Shown here: in pieces, positions 41,279 through 50,581 of the stretch
How positions within the stretch are numbered: the first letter of the stretch is position 1
Layout of the letters: the number at the start of each line of letters is the position of its first letter
Origin: Ralstonia pickettii
GTDB lineage: Bacteria; Pseudomonadota; Gammaproteobacteria; Burkholderiales; Burkholderiaceae
Assembly: GCF_030582395.1 (NCBI RefSeq)
Contig: NZ_CP104381.1
Coordinates: 2,542,001 to 2,606,000 of the forward strand
Direction of reading: 5' to 3'
Length of the DNA: 64,000 nt
The notes under the pieces: generated by a model
The model's database searches: none
Told to the model about the DNA's origin: nothing
Seen by the model: the letters and a program-made list of their open reading frames with translations, nothing else
Position numbers and translations under genes: made by a program

Positions 41279-42217
41279 ATGTCGACTTCCCCGTCCGCCG
41301 TGGCCCCGCAAGCTCCCGCCGCCTCGCCTGTCTCGCCTTTCAAGACCGTTGCGCTGGTCGGCCGGTATTCGGCCGCCAACATTGCCGGCCCGCTCATGGA
41401 GCTGGCATCGTGCATCGCCGGGCGCGGGCATGACATTGTGTTCGAGCGCGAAACGGCACTCAACATCGGCGTCCAGGACTACCCCGCCCTGCCGCCCGAA
41501 GAGATGGCGCGCCACGCTGATGTGGCCGTCGTGCTCGGCGGCGACGGCACGCTGCTCGGCATCGGGCGTCACCTGGCCGGCGCCAGCGTCCCCGTGATCG
41601 GCGTCAACCACGGGCGGCTCGGCTTCATGACCGACATCCCGTTCGACGACGTGCACACCGTGCTGCCCGACATGTTGGCGGGCCGCTATGAGGCCGAAAC
41701 CCGGACGCTGCTGCAGGCCCAGGTCGTGCGCGACGACGAAGTCATCTTCTCGGCCCTCGCCTTCAACGACGTGGTGGTCAACCGCTCCGGCACCTCGGGG
41801 ATGGTGGAACTGGCCGTGTCCGTCGACGGCTTCTTCATGTACAACCAGCGTTCGGACGGCTTGATCGTCTCGACGCCGACCGGCTCGACGGCGTATGCGC
41901 TGTCTGCTGGCGGGCCGATCCTGCATCCGGCGCTCTCGGGTCTGGTGCTGGTGCCCATCGCGCCGCACTCCCTGTCGAACCGGCCGATCGTCATTCCGCA
42001 AGACGCGGAGGTGGTCATCCAGGTCACCAGCGGGCGCGATGCCAGCGTCAACTTTGACATGCAGTCGCTCACGTCGCTGCTGCCCGGCGACCGCATCGTG
42101 GTGCGCCGCTCCGAGCGCACGGTGCGGCTGCTGCACCCCATCGGCTACAACTACTACGCCACGCTGCGCAAAAAGCTGCACTGGCACGAGTACCCGACCG
42201 AAGACAACCGGCTCTAG
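41279..42217 (+). CDS. nadK: NAD kinase
   Basis: The 312-residue enzyme makes NADP from NAD and ATP. The GGDGT motif (residues 87-91), [28 protein letters not shown] and [16 protein letters not shown] are intact. A longer opening runs upstream across hrcA, but ATG at 41279 gives the normal length. Its neighbours hrcA and recN are commonly linked to nadK in beta-proteobacteria. Confidence 0.96.
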   Translation: MSTSPSAVAPQAPAASPVSPFKTVALVGRYSAANIAGPLMELASCIAGRGHDIVFERETALNIGVQDYPALPPEEMARHADVAVVLGGDGTLLGIGRHLAGASVPVIGVNHGRLGFMTDIPFDDVHTVLPDMLAGRYEAETRTLLQAQVVRDDEVIFSALAFNDVVVNRSGTSGMVELAVSVDGFFMYNQRSDGLIVSTPTGSTAYALSAGGPILHPALSGLVLVPIAPHSLSNRPIVIPQDAEVVIQVTSGRDASVNFDMQSLTSLLPGDRIVVRRSERTVRLLHPIGYNYYATLRKKLHWHEYPTEDNRL

Positions 42218-42237
42218 GAACCTGCCCATGATCCTGC

Positions 42238-42345
42238 TGCGCGGCCCGATCTTGAACCTGCGATGCTTGCCGTACGCGTGTACGGCTGCGCTTTTCGCTT
42301 CAACCTCGAGCCGCTCGCTACGAACCATGAGCAGCTTCTAAAACC
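42238..42345 (+). repeat. Intergenic repeat, copy B (pairs with 22072-22180)
   Basis: The nadK-recN spacer contains the second copy of the repeat described at 22072-22180, in opposite orientation. Its core is GCCGTAC-GCGT-GTACGGC (42269-42286), a perfect hairpin with a different loop from copy A, followed by CAACCTCGAGCCGCTCGCTA. The two copies align over about 110 bases at roughly three-quarters identity by eye. Confidence 0.7.
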
Positions 42346-42362
42346 CCACGCTCACCGCTTCC

Positions 42363-44069
42363 ATGCTGCGCAGCCTCACCATCCGCGATTTCGTCATCGT
42401 TCACGCGCTGGATCTTGATCTGGCCGACGGTTTCACCGTGTTCACGGGCGAGACGGGCGCGGGCAAATCCATCCTGATCGACGCGCTTGCACTCACGCTG
42501 GGCGAGCGCGCCGATGCGGCCGTCGTACGCGAAGGCGCGCCGCGCGCCGACATCACCGCCGAGTTCGACGTGCATCCGCATGTAGCTGCATGGCTGGAAG
42601 CGCATGAACTGCATGACGACGAGGGCGTGATCCTGCTGCGCCGCACAGTCGATGCCGCAGGCCGCAGCAAAGCCTTCATCAACGGCGCGGCCGTCACGCT
42701 CGCACAGCTGCGCGAAGTGGGCGAGCAACTGGTCGACATTCACGGCCAGCATGCGCATCAACTGCTGCTCAAGGCGGATGCGCAGCGCAGCCTGCTCGAT
42801 GCCCACGCAGGCCTGGAAGGCGCTGTGCGCGTGGTCGGCGAGCGCTACCGCGAGTGGCACGCCGTGGTGCGCGCACGCGAAGCCGCCGAGCAGCAGTCGC
42901 GCGAAGCCCAGCTCGAGCGCGAGCGCATCGAATGGCAGGTCAACGAATTGCAGAAACTTGGCCCCCAACCCGGCGAGTGGGAAGAAGTCCAGGCCGAGCA
43001 CCATCGTCTGTCGCACGCCGCCAGCCTGATCGAAGGCACGCGCGCGGCGCTCGATGGTTTGTCCGAATCCGAAGGCGCGGTGCTCACGCAACTGGGCACG
43101 ACGCTCCATACGCTGCGTGAACTGGCCGAGATCGATCCGGCGCTTGCCGATGTGCTGGCCGCGCTGGAGCCGGCCGAGGTGCAGATTCAGGAAGCGGTGC
43201 ATACGCTCGCTCGCTATGCCGATCGCGCGGAACTGGATCCGGACCGCCTGGCCGAAGTCGACGCGCGCATGCAGGCCCTGCACACGATGGCGCGCAAATA
43301 CCGCGTCGCTCCTGAAACGCTGCCGGCTGAACTGGCGGAGCGCCAGGCGCAACTCGCTGCACTGCAAGCCGCGTCCGATCTGGATGCGCTGCAAGCCCAG
43401 GAAGCGCAAACGCACGCCGCATATATGTCGGTCGCGCAAGCGCTGTCGCGCGACCGCGCCAAGGCCGCGCGCGAGCTGGCGGACGCGGTGACCGGCGCCA
43501 TGCAAGGCCTCTCCATGGCCGGTGGGCGCTTTGACATCGCGCTGCACGCGCTGGAACACGGCGGCGCGGCGGGGCTGGAGCAGGTCGAATTCCTCGTTGC
43601 CGGGCATGCGGGTGTTTCACCGCGGCCGCTGGCGAAGGTCGCCTCGGGCGGCGAACTGGCGCGGATCAGCCTGGCCATCTCGGTGATCGCCAGCGAGGCG
43701 AGCCCGACGCCCACGCTCATCTTCGACGAAGTCGATTCCGGCATCGGCGGTGCAGTGGCCGAAGTCGTGGGACGACGCCTGCGCGAACTCGGCATGCGCC
43801 GCCAGGTGCTGTGCGTCACGCACCTGCCGCAGGTGGCCGCGCTGGCCAACCACCACATTCAGGTCGCCAAGCAGACGGTGGCCGGCAGCACGCGATCCGA
43901 CCTCGTGGTGCTGGACGCCACGGGCCGCGTGGACGAGATCGCCCGCATGCTGGGAGGGGCGTCCCTCACCGACACGACGCGCCGCCATGCGGACGAAATG
44001 CTCGCCGCAGGCCGTGCACAATCGGCACCAGAACCCTCGGCGCGGAAATCCCGCCGCGTGGCCCAGTGA
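42363..44069 (+). CDS. recN: DNA repair protein RecN
   Basis: The 568-residue SMC-like ATPase acts in double-strand break repair. Walker A GETGAGKS is at residues 29-36, a long coiled-coil region spans about 150-370, and the signature KVASGGELARISLAI and Walker B PTLIFDEVDSGIGG are near the C-terminus. Length is typical. No LexA box was identified upstream. Confidence 0.95.
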   Translation: MLRSLTIRDFVIVHALDLDLADGFTVFTGETGAGKSILIDALALTLGERADAAVVREGAPRADITAEFDVHPHVAAWLEAHELHDDEGVILLRRTVDAAGRSKAFINGAAVTLAQLREVGEQLVDIHGQHAHQLLLKADAQRSLLDAHAGLEGAVRVVGERYREWHAVVRAREAAEQQSREAQLERERIEWQVNELQKLGPQPGEWEEVQAEHHRLSHAASLIEGTRAALDGLSESEGAVLTQLGTTLHTLRELAEIDPALADVLAALEPAEVQIQEAVHTLARYADRAELDPDRLAEVDARMQALHTMARKYRVAPETLPAELAERQAQLAALQAASDLDALQAQEAQTHAAYMSVAQALSRDRAKAARELADAVTGAMQGLSMAGGRFDIALHALEHGGAAGLEQVEFLVAGHAGVSPRPLAKVASGGELARISLAISVIASEASPTPTLIFDEVDSGIGGAVAEVVGRRLRELGMRRQVLCVTHLPQVAALANHHIQVAKQTVAGSTRSDLVVLDATGRVDEIARMLGGASLTDTTRRHADEMLAAGRAQSAPEPSARKSRRVAQ

Positions 44070-44159
44070 TCGCCTATACCGGAATCATGGCTGCCGTCGT
44101 TGGCACGAAGGTTCCGGCTGCACCCGACGCAATCGCCCAACGAATCCAAGGAGAACTTC

Positions 44160-44624
44160 ATGGCCCGCATGGCCCGCACGATCCAACCGGCTACCCGTCC
44201 TCGCTCGCTGTTGTCGTCTGCAAAACCTGGGCTGGCTGTGGCGCTCGGCCTGTGTCTGCTGGCCGCGTGCAAGTCCGTGCCGGCGATTGATCCGGGCAAG
44301 CCGCCTGCCATGGACTCTGCATCGGCCAACAGCCAGCCACCGGCTTCCGTGTCGGCTGCACACAGCGTGGGCGACGTCATCATCGGCCTGAACACGCCGA
44401 CCACGTCATCCGCCACGGTGCAGGGCATGGTGGATGCTGCCGGCGCGCGTGCGACGCCTCGACTGGCCTTTGCGGTGGTAAGACCGATGTCTGGTGGATT
44501 CTGGGTGGTGCGCGCCAGCTCAGGGGACGCTTCGGCGACGCTGGATGGCGCGGTGACAGCGTTGCGCAGCACGCCAGGCATTGCTTCGGCCGATCCAGAT
44601 CGCGTCATGAAGATTCAACGCTGA
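44160..44624 (+). CDS. Lipoprotein with I9 (subtilisin propeptide)-like domain
   Basis: The 154-residue protein has a lipoprotein signal with lipobox LLAAC (Cys37) and a GGAG ribosome-binding site before ATG 44160. After a Ser/Pro/Ala-rich linker (to about residue 75), a roughly 75-residue domain ends ALRSTPGIASADPDRVMKIQR minus its last residues; its helix-strand pattern and xxVxxADPDR ending resemble the inhibitor I9/subtilase propeptide fold and the end of the protease prodomain encoded next (VAYVVPDRIL). It could be a membrane-tethered inhibitor or folding helper for that protease. This is inference. Confidence 0.65.
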   Translation: MARMARTIQPATRPRSLLSSAKPGLAVALGLCLLAACKSVPAIDPGKPPAMDSASANSQPPASVSAAHSVGDVIIGLNTPTTSSATVQGMVDAAGARATPRLAFAVVRPMSGGFWVVRASSGDASATLDGAVTALRSTPGIASADPDRVMKIQR

Positions 44625-44884
44625 ACCACCGCAACCCGCTCCACACTGTGAATGATCGGGCGCCGCGTGGCGTCCGAAATACGGTTCCACCTCGCTTCCA
44701 GGTCCGTATTCTGCTGCGATGGCAGCGCACCGGCAGGTCCTTTTCCGACGCAAACGTCATCGGCCTTCGTCCCCGCACCGAGCGGACGAGTCGCGTGCTA
44801 CCTTTGCTTTTGTGTAACGGTCTGTCAACGATCACATCCTGACGACGTTTCTCATCACAACGAGATACCACGGAGCACGCGCTG

Positions 44885-46537
44885 ATGACCCCCTCCCTTT
44901 TCCGGTTGAAGTCTTGGCTCCGCACAGGTGCCGGCCTTGCCTGTCTTGCCTGGGCCATGGGCGGCCAAGTCGCCGCCGCAGCCGCACCGCAGCCGCAATA
45001 CACCGGTGACCTGATCATCAAATGGCGTGACGATACGAGCGGCACGCGCAAGACGCTCCCGGCCAGCGAGGCGAGCAACCGCTTGCTGTCGGTGGCGCAA
45101 GCTGCGGGCAGCGCGCTGCAGGTCAAACGCACGCTGGCCACGAACGCGCAGCTCATGCACACCGGCCTGATCGATGCCGCCAGCATCCAGGCCGCCGTCA
45201 ATAAGATCGCGCAGGACGCCCGCGTCGCCTATGTGGTGCCCGATCGCATCCTGCGGCCCAACACCATTCCGAACGACCCGCTGTTCGCCACGCAAAGCAA
45301 TCTGGCCGCGCCGGCACAGGTGCCAGGCGGTATCAACGCGGCCGCAGCGTGGAACATCACGCAGGGCTCGACGGGCATCGTGGTGGCAGTGGTCGACACC
45401 GGCTACACGGATCATCCCGACCTGTCCGCCAAGATCCTGCCGGGCTACAACTTCATTTCGGACCCGGCGCGCGCGGGTAACTCCTTCGGCCGGGGAACGG
45501 ATGCGCATGACCTTGGCGACATCGTTACGTCAGCTGACGTTCCCAAGATTTCCGGCTGCACGACCAATGACATTAGCAATCCGCCTGCAAGTAGCTGGCA
45601 CGGCACCGAGGTCAGCAGCGTGCTCGCCGCGCAGACCAACAACGGGCTCGATATCGCGGGGGTCGGCTGGAACACGCCGATCGTGCCGGTGCGCGTATCG
45701 GGCAAGTGCGGTGCGCTGCTGTCGGACACGGTCGACGGCATGTTGTGGGCGGGCGGCATCAACGTGTCTGGCGTGCCGGCCAACGCCAACCCGGCGCGGG
45801 TGGTCAACGTGAGCCTGGGCAGCACCACGCAATGCTCTGCAGCAGAACAGGACGCGGTGAACCAGTTGGCCGCACGCGGCGCCATCGTGGTGGCTGCCGC
45901 AGGCAATGAAGCCGCGCAGACCGTTGACGCACCGGCCAATTGCACGGGCGCAATCGCCGTCACCGCGCACGTCGACAGCGGCGAGAACGCCAGCTACGCG
46001 AACGTCGGGCAGCAGGTGGCGCTGTCCGCCCCCGGCGGGGGCTGCGGCAACTCAAAGGTCGTCACTGGTAATCCGGCGACATGTTCGGAAACCGTTTCCG
46101 TGATCCAGGCCGACTCCAACGACGGTAAGCAAAGCGTCGGCAACCCTACGGTCAGGTCGGTCGCCGGTACAAGTTTCTCCACGCCGGAAACAGCCGGCAC
46201 CATCGCGCTGATGCTCAGCGTGCAACCGCAGTTGTCGAACGCGCAAATCCTTGCTGGGCTGAAGCAGACTGCGCGACCGCATCCGAGCGGCACGTTTTGC
46301 GCTGTGAATACAGGCGTCTGCGGCGCGGGCCTGTTGGACGCCGCCGGTGCCGTCAGCTATGCGCAGAACACGGCCCCGGCTGGCGCGGGCAGTGGCACGT
46401 CGGGGTCGGCAGGGTCAACCGGATCGACCGGCAGCACGGGGGGCGGTGGGGGTGGGGGCGACCTTCCGCTTTGGCTCGCAGGCATGCTGGCGGCTGTGGG
46501 GCTGGCAAGTAGCAGACGGCGTCCCGATCCGCAGTAG
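44885..46537 (+). CDS. S8 (subtilisin-family) serine protease with GlyGly-CTERM-type sorting tail
   Basis: The 550-residue secreted protease has a signal peptide (about residues 1-33), an I9-like propeptide (about 40-125), and an S8 catalytic domain with Asp171 (VVDTGYTDHPDL), His239 (WHGTEVSS), oxyanion Asn341 (AAAGNE) and Ser430 (GTSFSTP), all intact. The C-terminus has a Gly/Ser/Thr linker, a run of seven glycines (519-525), a hydrophobic helix (LPLWLAGMLAAVGL) and an Arg cluster (SSRRR), the layout of a GlyGly-CTERM sorting signal cleaved by rhombosortase. A rhombosortase-like gene lies 400 bases downstream. An in-frame remnant with a second tail follows the TAG stop. Confidence 0.88.
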   Translation: MTPSLFRLKSWLRTGAGLACLAWAMGGQVAAAAAPQPQYTGDLIIKWRDDTSGTRKTLPASEASNRLLSVAQAAGSALQVKRTLATNAQLMHTGLIDAASIQAAVNKIAQDARVAYVVPDRILRPNTIPNDPLFATQSNLAAPAQVPGGINAAAAWNITQGSTGIVVAVVDTGYTDHPDLSAKILPGYNFISDPARAGNSFGRGTDAHDLGDIVTSADVPKISGCTTNDISNPPASSWHGTEVSSVLAAQTNNGLDIAGVGWNTPIVPVRVSGKCGALLSDTVDGMLWAGGINVSGVPANANPARVVNVSLGSTTQCSAAEQDAVNQLAARGAIVVAAAGNEAAQTVDAPANCTGAIAVTAHVDSGENASYANVGQQVALSAPGGGCGNSKVVTGNPATCSETVSVIQADSNDGKQSVGNPTVRSVAGTSFSTPETAGTIALMLSVQPQLSNAQILAGLKQTARPHPSGTFCAVNTGVCGAGLLDAAGAVSYAQNTAPAGAGSGTSGSAGSTGSTGSTGGGGGGGDLPLWLAGMLAAVGLASSRRRPDPQ

Positions 46538-46870
46538 CCTGCCGGCCCGGGCGTGAACCCCACGACCGCAGGACCGGACAGCAATGGCAACTACACCGCC
46601 ACGTTCACGCCGAGCGCAGCAGGCACCTACAGCTTCACGGTTACAGTGACGAATAACTTGGGCGGCACGGCATCGGCATCGACTTCGGTCACAGTGACGG
46701 CGCCACCGACGACCCAACCCGGCACCGGCACGGGCACGCTGCCCTTCAGTGGCGGCACCAGCGGCACCGGCCCGCTGAACCAGAGCGGTGGCGGTGGCAC
46801 ACTTCCGCTGTGGCTTGCAGGTCTGCTGCTCGCGGGCGGCGCACTCGGCATCCGCTGGCGCAAGACGTAG
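46538..46870 (+). pseudogene. In-frame remnant: Ig-like domain plus second GlyGly-CTERM-type tail
   Basis: After the protease TAG the same frame stays open for 110 more codons. It encodes part of an Ig-like beta-sandwich (NGNYTATFTPSAAGTYSF..VTVTNNLGG) and a second tail, SGGGGTLPLWLAGLLLAGG then RWRK. It has no signal peptide; a GTG at 46553 is the earliest possible start. It is most simply the 3' remnant of a second tandem protease or surface protein, or a former extension of the first one cut off by a stop codon. Whether any is translated is unknown. Confidence 0.7.
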
Positions 46871-46944
46871 TCGCATCAAAGCAAAACGGACACGCTGGCA
46901 CCAGCCGATGTGTCCGTTACTTCGCTGCACCGGCGCACTGCCGA

Positions 46945-47565
46945 TCAGCCCTGCGCCTGCCCCTTGCCCTGCGCACGCCACTCCCCAAGCACCCAGATCA
47001 GCAGTCCACTCACCGCGCCAAAGGCATGCGCGATGCGCACCACGCCAAACCCCCAGTGCGGGTCATAGGCGATGGGCGACAGCCACGACTGCTCAAGCCA
47101 CACCTTCACTAGCACGCCTGCACACAGCGCCACGCCAATCGAGCGTGAGAAGCGATCGTCGCCCTCGTCCGCAGACGGCTTCAGCAGCCGCAGTCCGCCC
47201 CATGCCGCCAGGCCATGCAGCGCGCCGGAGAGCCCCCCGTACCACTGCACGTTCGGCTGGCTGATCAAAGCAAGCTGCACGAGCACTCCGCACGCCACCA
47301 GGGCTCCGACAATGCCCTGCAGCCGCACCGCACGCGCCAGCAGCAGGATGAGGCCTATGGCGGCCATGGCATCTGCCAACCAATGCCAGGTGTCCAGATG
47401 CACCCACATGGCGGTCGCGATGCGCCACCACTGGCCCGCGCGCACGGCGTCGCGTTGATACAGCCCGACCGCGTACAGCCACGGCACGAACGAAAACGCC
47501 GCCGAAAGCGCAGCCACACCGGCGCACGCGCCCCAGGTGCGCAACGTGTGCGGATACGCCGTCAT
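46945..47565 (-). CDS. rrtA: Rhombosortase-like rhomboid intramembrane protease
   Basis: The 206-residue polytopic protein has six hydrophobic segments. The rhomboid catalytic pair is visible: Ser113 in YGGLSGALHG and His180 in RIAHAFGAVSG. The GLSGxLHG form is characteristic of rhombosortases (RrtA), which process GlyGly-CTERM proteins, and a substrate with such a tail is encoded next to it. The start at 47565 overlaps the glnE stop (ATGA), so it is translationally coupled to glnE. It converges with the protease operon. Confidence 0.82.
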   Translation of the reverse strand: MTAYPHTLRTWGACAGVAALSAAFSFVPWLYAVGLYQRDAVRAGQWWRIATAMWVHLDTWHWLADAMAAIGLILLLARAVRLQGIVGALVACGVLVQLALISQPNVQWYGGLSGALHGLAAWGGLRLLKPSADEGDDRFSRSIGVALCAGVLVKVWLEQSWLSPIAYDPHWGFGVVRIAHAFGAVSGLLIWVLGEWRAQGKGQAQG

Positions 47566-50405
47566 TGCACCGGCCCGAACACCTCGGTCCACAAGGCGCG
47601 CACGTGGGCCGCCTCGTGCGCGCATGTGCCGACCGGCACGCGCGCCACGGATTGCCCATCGAGCCGCAACTTGTGCTGGCGCGCGCGGAAGTCCCGATAG
47701 GCATCGGCCACCCGCGCGGCCGCCGTCGCGTCAATCAACCCCAGTTCGCCGGCCATGTGCAGCAGCGCAATGTTGCCCTTGTTGCGGGTCAGCTCGGCAT
47801 GCGCTGCGCTGTGCAGCAGCACCAGGAACTGCACGGTGAATTCGATATCGACCATGCCGCCGCGATCGTGCTTGAGATCAAACAACCCCGTCGGATTTGC
47901 ATGGCCTTCCGCCACGCGCTCGCGCATCGCCACGATCTCGCCGCGCAGAGGGCCGGGCTCGCGCACCTGGCGCAACACGGCGGTACGCAACGCCTCGAAG
48001 CGTTCGCCGATTTCCGCATCGCCCGCGCAGAAACGTGCACGCGTGAGCGCCTGATGTTCCCAAACCCACGCCGCGTTGTCGCCCTCGCGCATCTGATAAC
48101 GGCGGAACGATTCGAAGTGCGTGACCATCAGACCTGCCGCGCCGTTCGGGCGCAAACGCGTATCGACGTCGAACAGCATGCCGGCGGCGGTATGGCTGGT
48201 CAGCCACGTGATGAGCTTGCGCGCGAATGACGCGTAGACATCGGGCGCGCGTTCGTCATCGTCGTCGTACAGAAAAATGATGTCGAGGTCCGACGCATAG
48301 CCCAGTTCCTTGCCGCCGAGCCGCCCGTAGGCAACGACGGCAAAGCGCGGCACCTCTCGATGACGCGTAGCGACCTGCTTCCAGACCGTCTCAAGCGTGA
48401 GGTCCAGCACGGCATCGGCCAGATCGGAAAGCCGGTCGCTGATGTGCTCGACGCTCAGCATGCCCTGGAGGTCCTGCAGCAACACGCGGAAGGTCTCTGC
48501 ATGGTGCTCCTGGCGAAGGATGTCCATCTGCATCTCGACATGGTCGGACGCGGCTTGCAGACGTTCTCGCACGCGCGCCCGGAAGGCAGGCCAATCGGGC
48601 TCGGCCGACAGCGCTTCCACATCGAGCAGTTCATCAAGCAGTTGCGGATGGCGCGTGAGGTAGTCCGCCGCCCAGCGCGACGCGTGCAGTGTGTGGGCCA
48701 CGCGCTCCATGGCCTGCGGATATTCGCTCAGCAGCGACAGGTACGACGAGCGCCGGCTGATTGCATCGAAGAAATCCAGAAAGCGCGCGATGGTGATATC
48801 GGCATCAGTCTGCCGCGAAGCCTGGTCCAGCGCGCGGTTGATCAGCAAGTCGAAACGCTGCCGACTGACTTCGGACAACGCCCGATAACGCGGCGAATTG
48901 CGCGTCGCACGCAGGCGCGCGAGCACGCTTTCGGGGTCTGCATAGCCGAGTTCGGCGAGCTGTGCGCGGGCGGTTTCCGTGTGCTCATCGTCGAGCAGGT
49001 CTGCGTGCCAGACGGCAGCACACGGCGGCTGGCTGTCCTGCTTGTCGGAAAAGGTCTGCTCGAAATGCTGCGCGACCTCGTCCTGATACGCCTCCAGCCG
49101 GGTGACGAGCGCCGCATAGTCTTCAAAGCCCATCATGCGGGCCACGCGCAGTTGGTCTTCCGGCGAGCCCGGCAGGTTGTGCGTCTGTGCGTCTTCGATG
49201 TATTGCAGACGGTGTTCCAACTGGCGCAGGAAGCGGTAGGCCTCGGTCAGCCGCGCCACGGCGTCGGCGTCGATCAGGCCGCGCTCGGACGCCGCCCGCA
49301 GCACCTCCAGCGTGGGGCGCACGCGCAGCCCGAAATCCTGCCCGCCACGGATGAGCTGAAACACCTGGGCGACGAATTCGATCTCGCGAATACCACCGCG
49401 CCCGAGCTTGATGTTCGGCGAGCGCGCCTGCACGTGGCCCTCGCCGTCGCGTTGCTGGTTGGCACCGTTGCTGCGTTTGGCCGCTTCGCTGCGGATCTGC
49501 GCATGCAGCGCGCGAATGGCCGAAATCACGCCGTAATCGAGATAGCGCCGGAAGACAAACGGCCCCGTCACGCGCTCCAACTGCTGAATCACGCGGCTCG
49601 CATATGGACTGGTCGGGTCGGTGATCACGCGGCCCTTGATCCAGGCATAGCGCTCCCACTCGCGGCCCTGCACGACGAAGTACTCCTCGAGCATACCCAG
49701 ACTGCACGCCAGCGGCCCCGCATCGCCATTCGGGCGAAGACGCATGTCGACGCGGAAGACGTAGCCGTCCTCCGTCACATCGGCCAGCGCGTTGATCAGC
49801 CGCCGGCCAAGCTTCGTGAAGTATTCATGATTGGAGAGCGGGCGCGGGCCGCCCTGGGTGTCGCCATCGTCGTCGTAGAGAAAGATCAGATCGATGTCGG
49901 ACGAGACGTTCAACTCGCGCCCGCCCAGCTTGCCCATGCCCACCACCACCAGTTCCTGCACCTCGCCGGAGGACTGCCCAATCGGCTGGCCGTGTAGCGA
50001 GGTCAGTTCCTGGCCGATCACGGAAAGGGCCGTGCGCACGGCAAACTCGGCGAGGTCCGTCATCGTGCCCGTCACCTCGTCGAGCGTTGCGGCGCCGGAG
50101 AGATCGCGCTCAACCAGTGCGCCGAAGACTTCATTGCGCAACAGGCGCAAGGCGCGCTTGAGCGCGGTCTCAGCCTCGACGGCCCTGGTATCGAACAGTT
50201 CAGTGAAGCGCGCCAACAGCCACGCCATGTCAATGGGATGGCTCGCGCCAGCCTGCACACGCTCGGCCCATCCTTCGCGCGCTTGCGCCTGGCGCTGTAG
50301 ATAACGGGAATACGCGAGTGCAAAGGGCAGCGCGGAAGCGGCACCCTCCGGCGCGCGGGCTGGAGCTTTCAGAAATGGCTGGGTGGACAAGTCGGAATCG
50401 GTCAT
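47562..50405 (-). CDS. glnE: Bifunctional glutamine synthetase adenylyltransferase/adenylyl-removing enzyme
   Basis: The 947-residue regulator of glutamine synthetase has two nucleotidyltransferase domains: the deadenylylating one (GMGKLGGRELNVSSDIDLIFLYDDD) and the adenylylating one (AYGRLGGKELGYASDLDIIFLYDDD), with helical linkers and the LKHDRGGMVDIEF region. It responds to PII. The start at 50405 (MTDSDLST) is chosen over one further upstream because the earlier residues look non-conserved. Confidence 0.95.
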   Translation of the reverse strand: MTDSDLSTQPFLKAPARAPEGAASALPFALAYSRYLQRQAQAREGWAERVQAGASHPIDMAWLLARFTELFDTRAVEAETALKRALRLLRNEVFGALVERDLSGAATLDEVTGTMTDLAEFAVRTALSVIGQELTSLHGQPIGQSSGEVQELVVVGMGKLGGRELNVSSDIDLIFLYDDDGDTQGGPRPLSNHEYFTKLGRRLINALADVTEDGYVFRVDMRLRPNGDAGPLACSLGMLEEYFVVQGREWERYAWIKGRVITDPTSPYASRVIQQLERVTGPFVFRRYLDYGVISAIRALHAQIRSEAAKRSNGANQQRDGEGHVQARSPNIKLGRGGIREIEFVAQVFQLIRGGQDFGLRVRPTLEVLRAASERGLIDADAVARLTEAYRFLRQLEHRLQYIEDAQTHNLPGSPEDQLRVARMMGFEDYAALVTRLEAYQDEVAQHFEQTFSDKQDSQPPCAAVWHADLLDDEHTETARAQLAELGYADPESVLARLRATRNSPRYRALSEVSRQRFDLLINRALDQASRQTDADITIARFLDFFDAISRRSSYLSLLSEYPQAMERVAHTLHASRWAADYLTRHPQLLDELLDVEALSAEPDWPAFRARVRERLQAASDHVEMQMDILRQEHHAETFRVLLQDLQGMLSVEHISDRLSDLADAVLDLTLETVWKQVATRHREVPRFAVVAYGRLGGKELGYASDLDIIFLYDDDDERAPDVYASFARKLITWLTSHTAAGMLFDVDTRLRPNGAAGLMVTHFESFRRYQMREGDNAAWVWEHQALTRARFCAGDAEIGERFEALRTAVLRQVREPGPLRGEIVAMRERVAEGHANPTGLFDLKHDRGGMVDIEFTVQFLVLLHSAAHAELTRNKGNIALLHMAGELGLIDATAAARVADAYRDFRARQHKLRLDGQSVARVPVGTCAHEAAHVRALWTEVFGPVQ

Positions 50406-50581
50406 GCGAACCCATCGGGCATTGGCGGAAGCATCCATTCTCGCTGAAATACATATGAAGCCGGCAGTGGCCAAAGACTCTGCGGGCATCGGGTGTGCTT
50501 GCCCACTGCTTGCCGCTTCGCCAGCGCGGCGCCTGGGCTCCAAATGTGGCGCCGCCTCCTGAATATCGGATAATCCGCATC

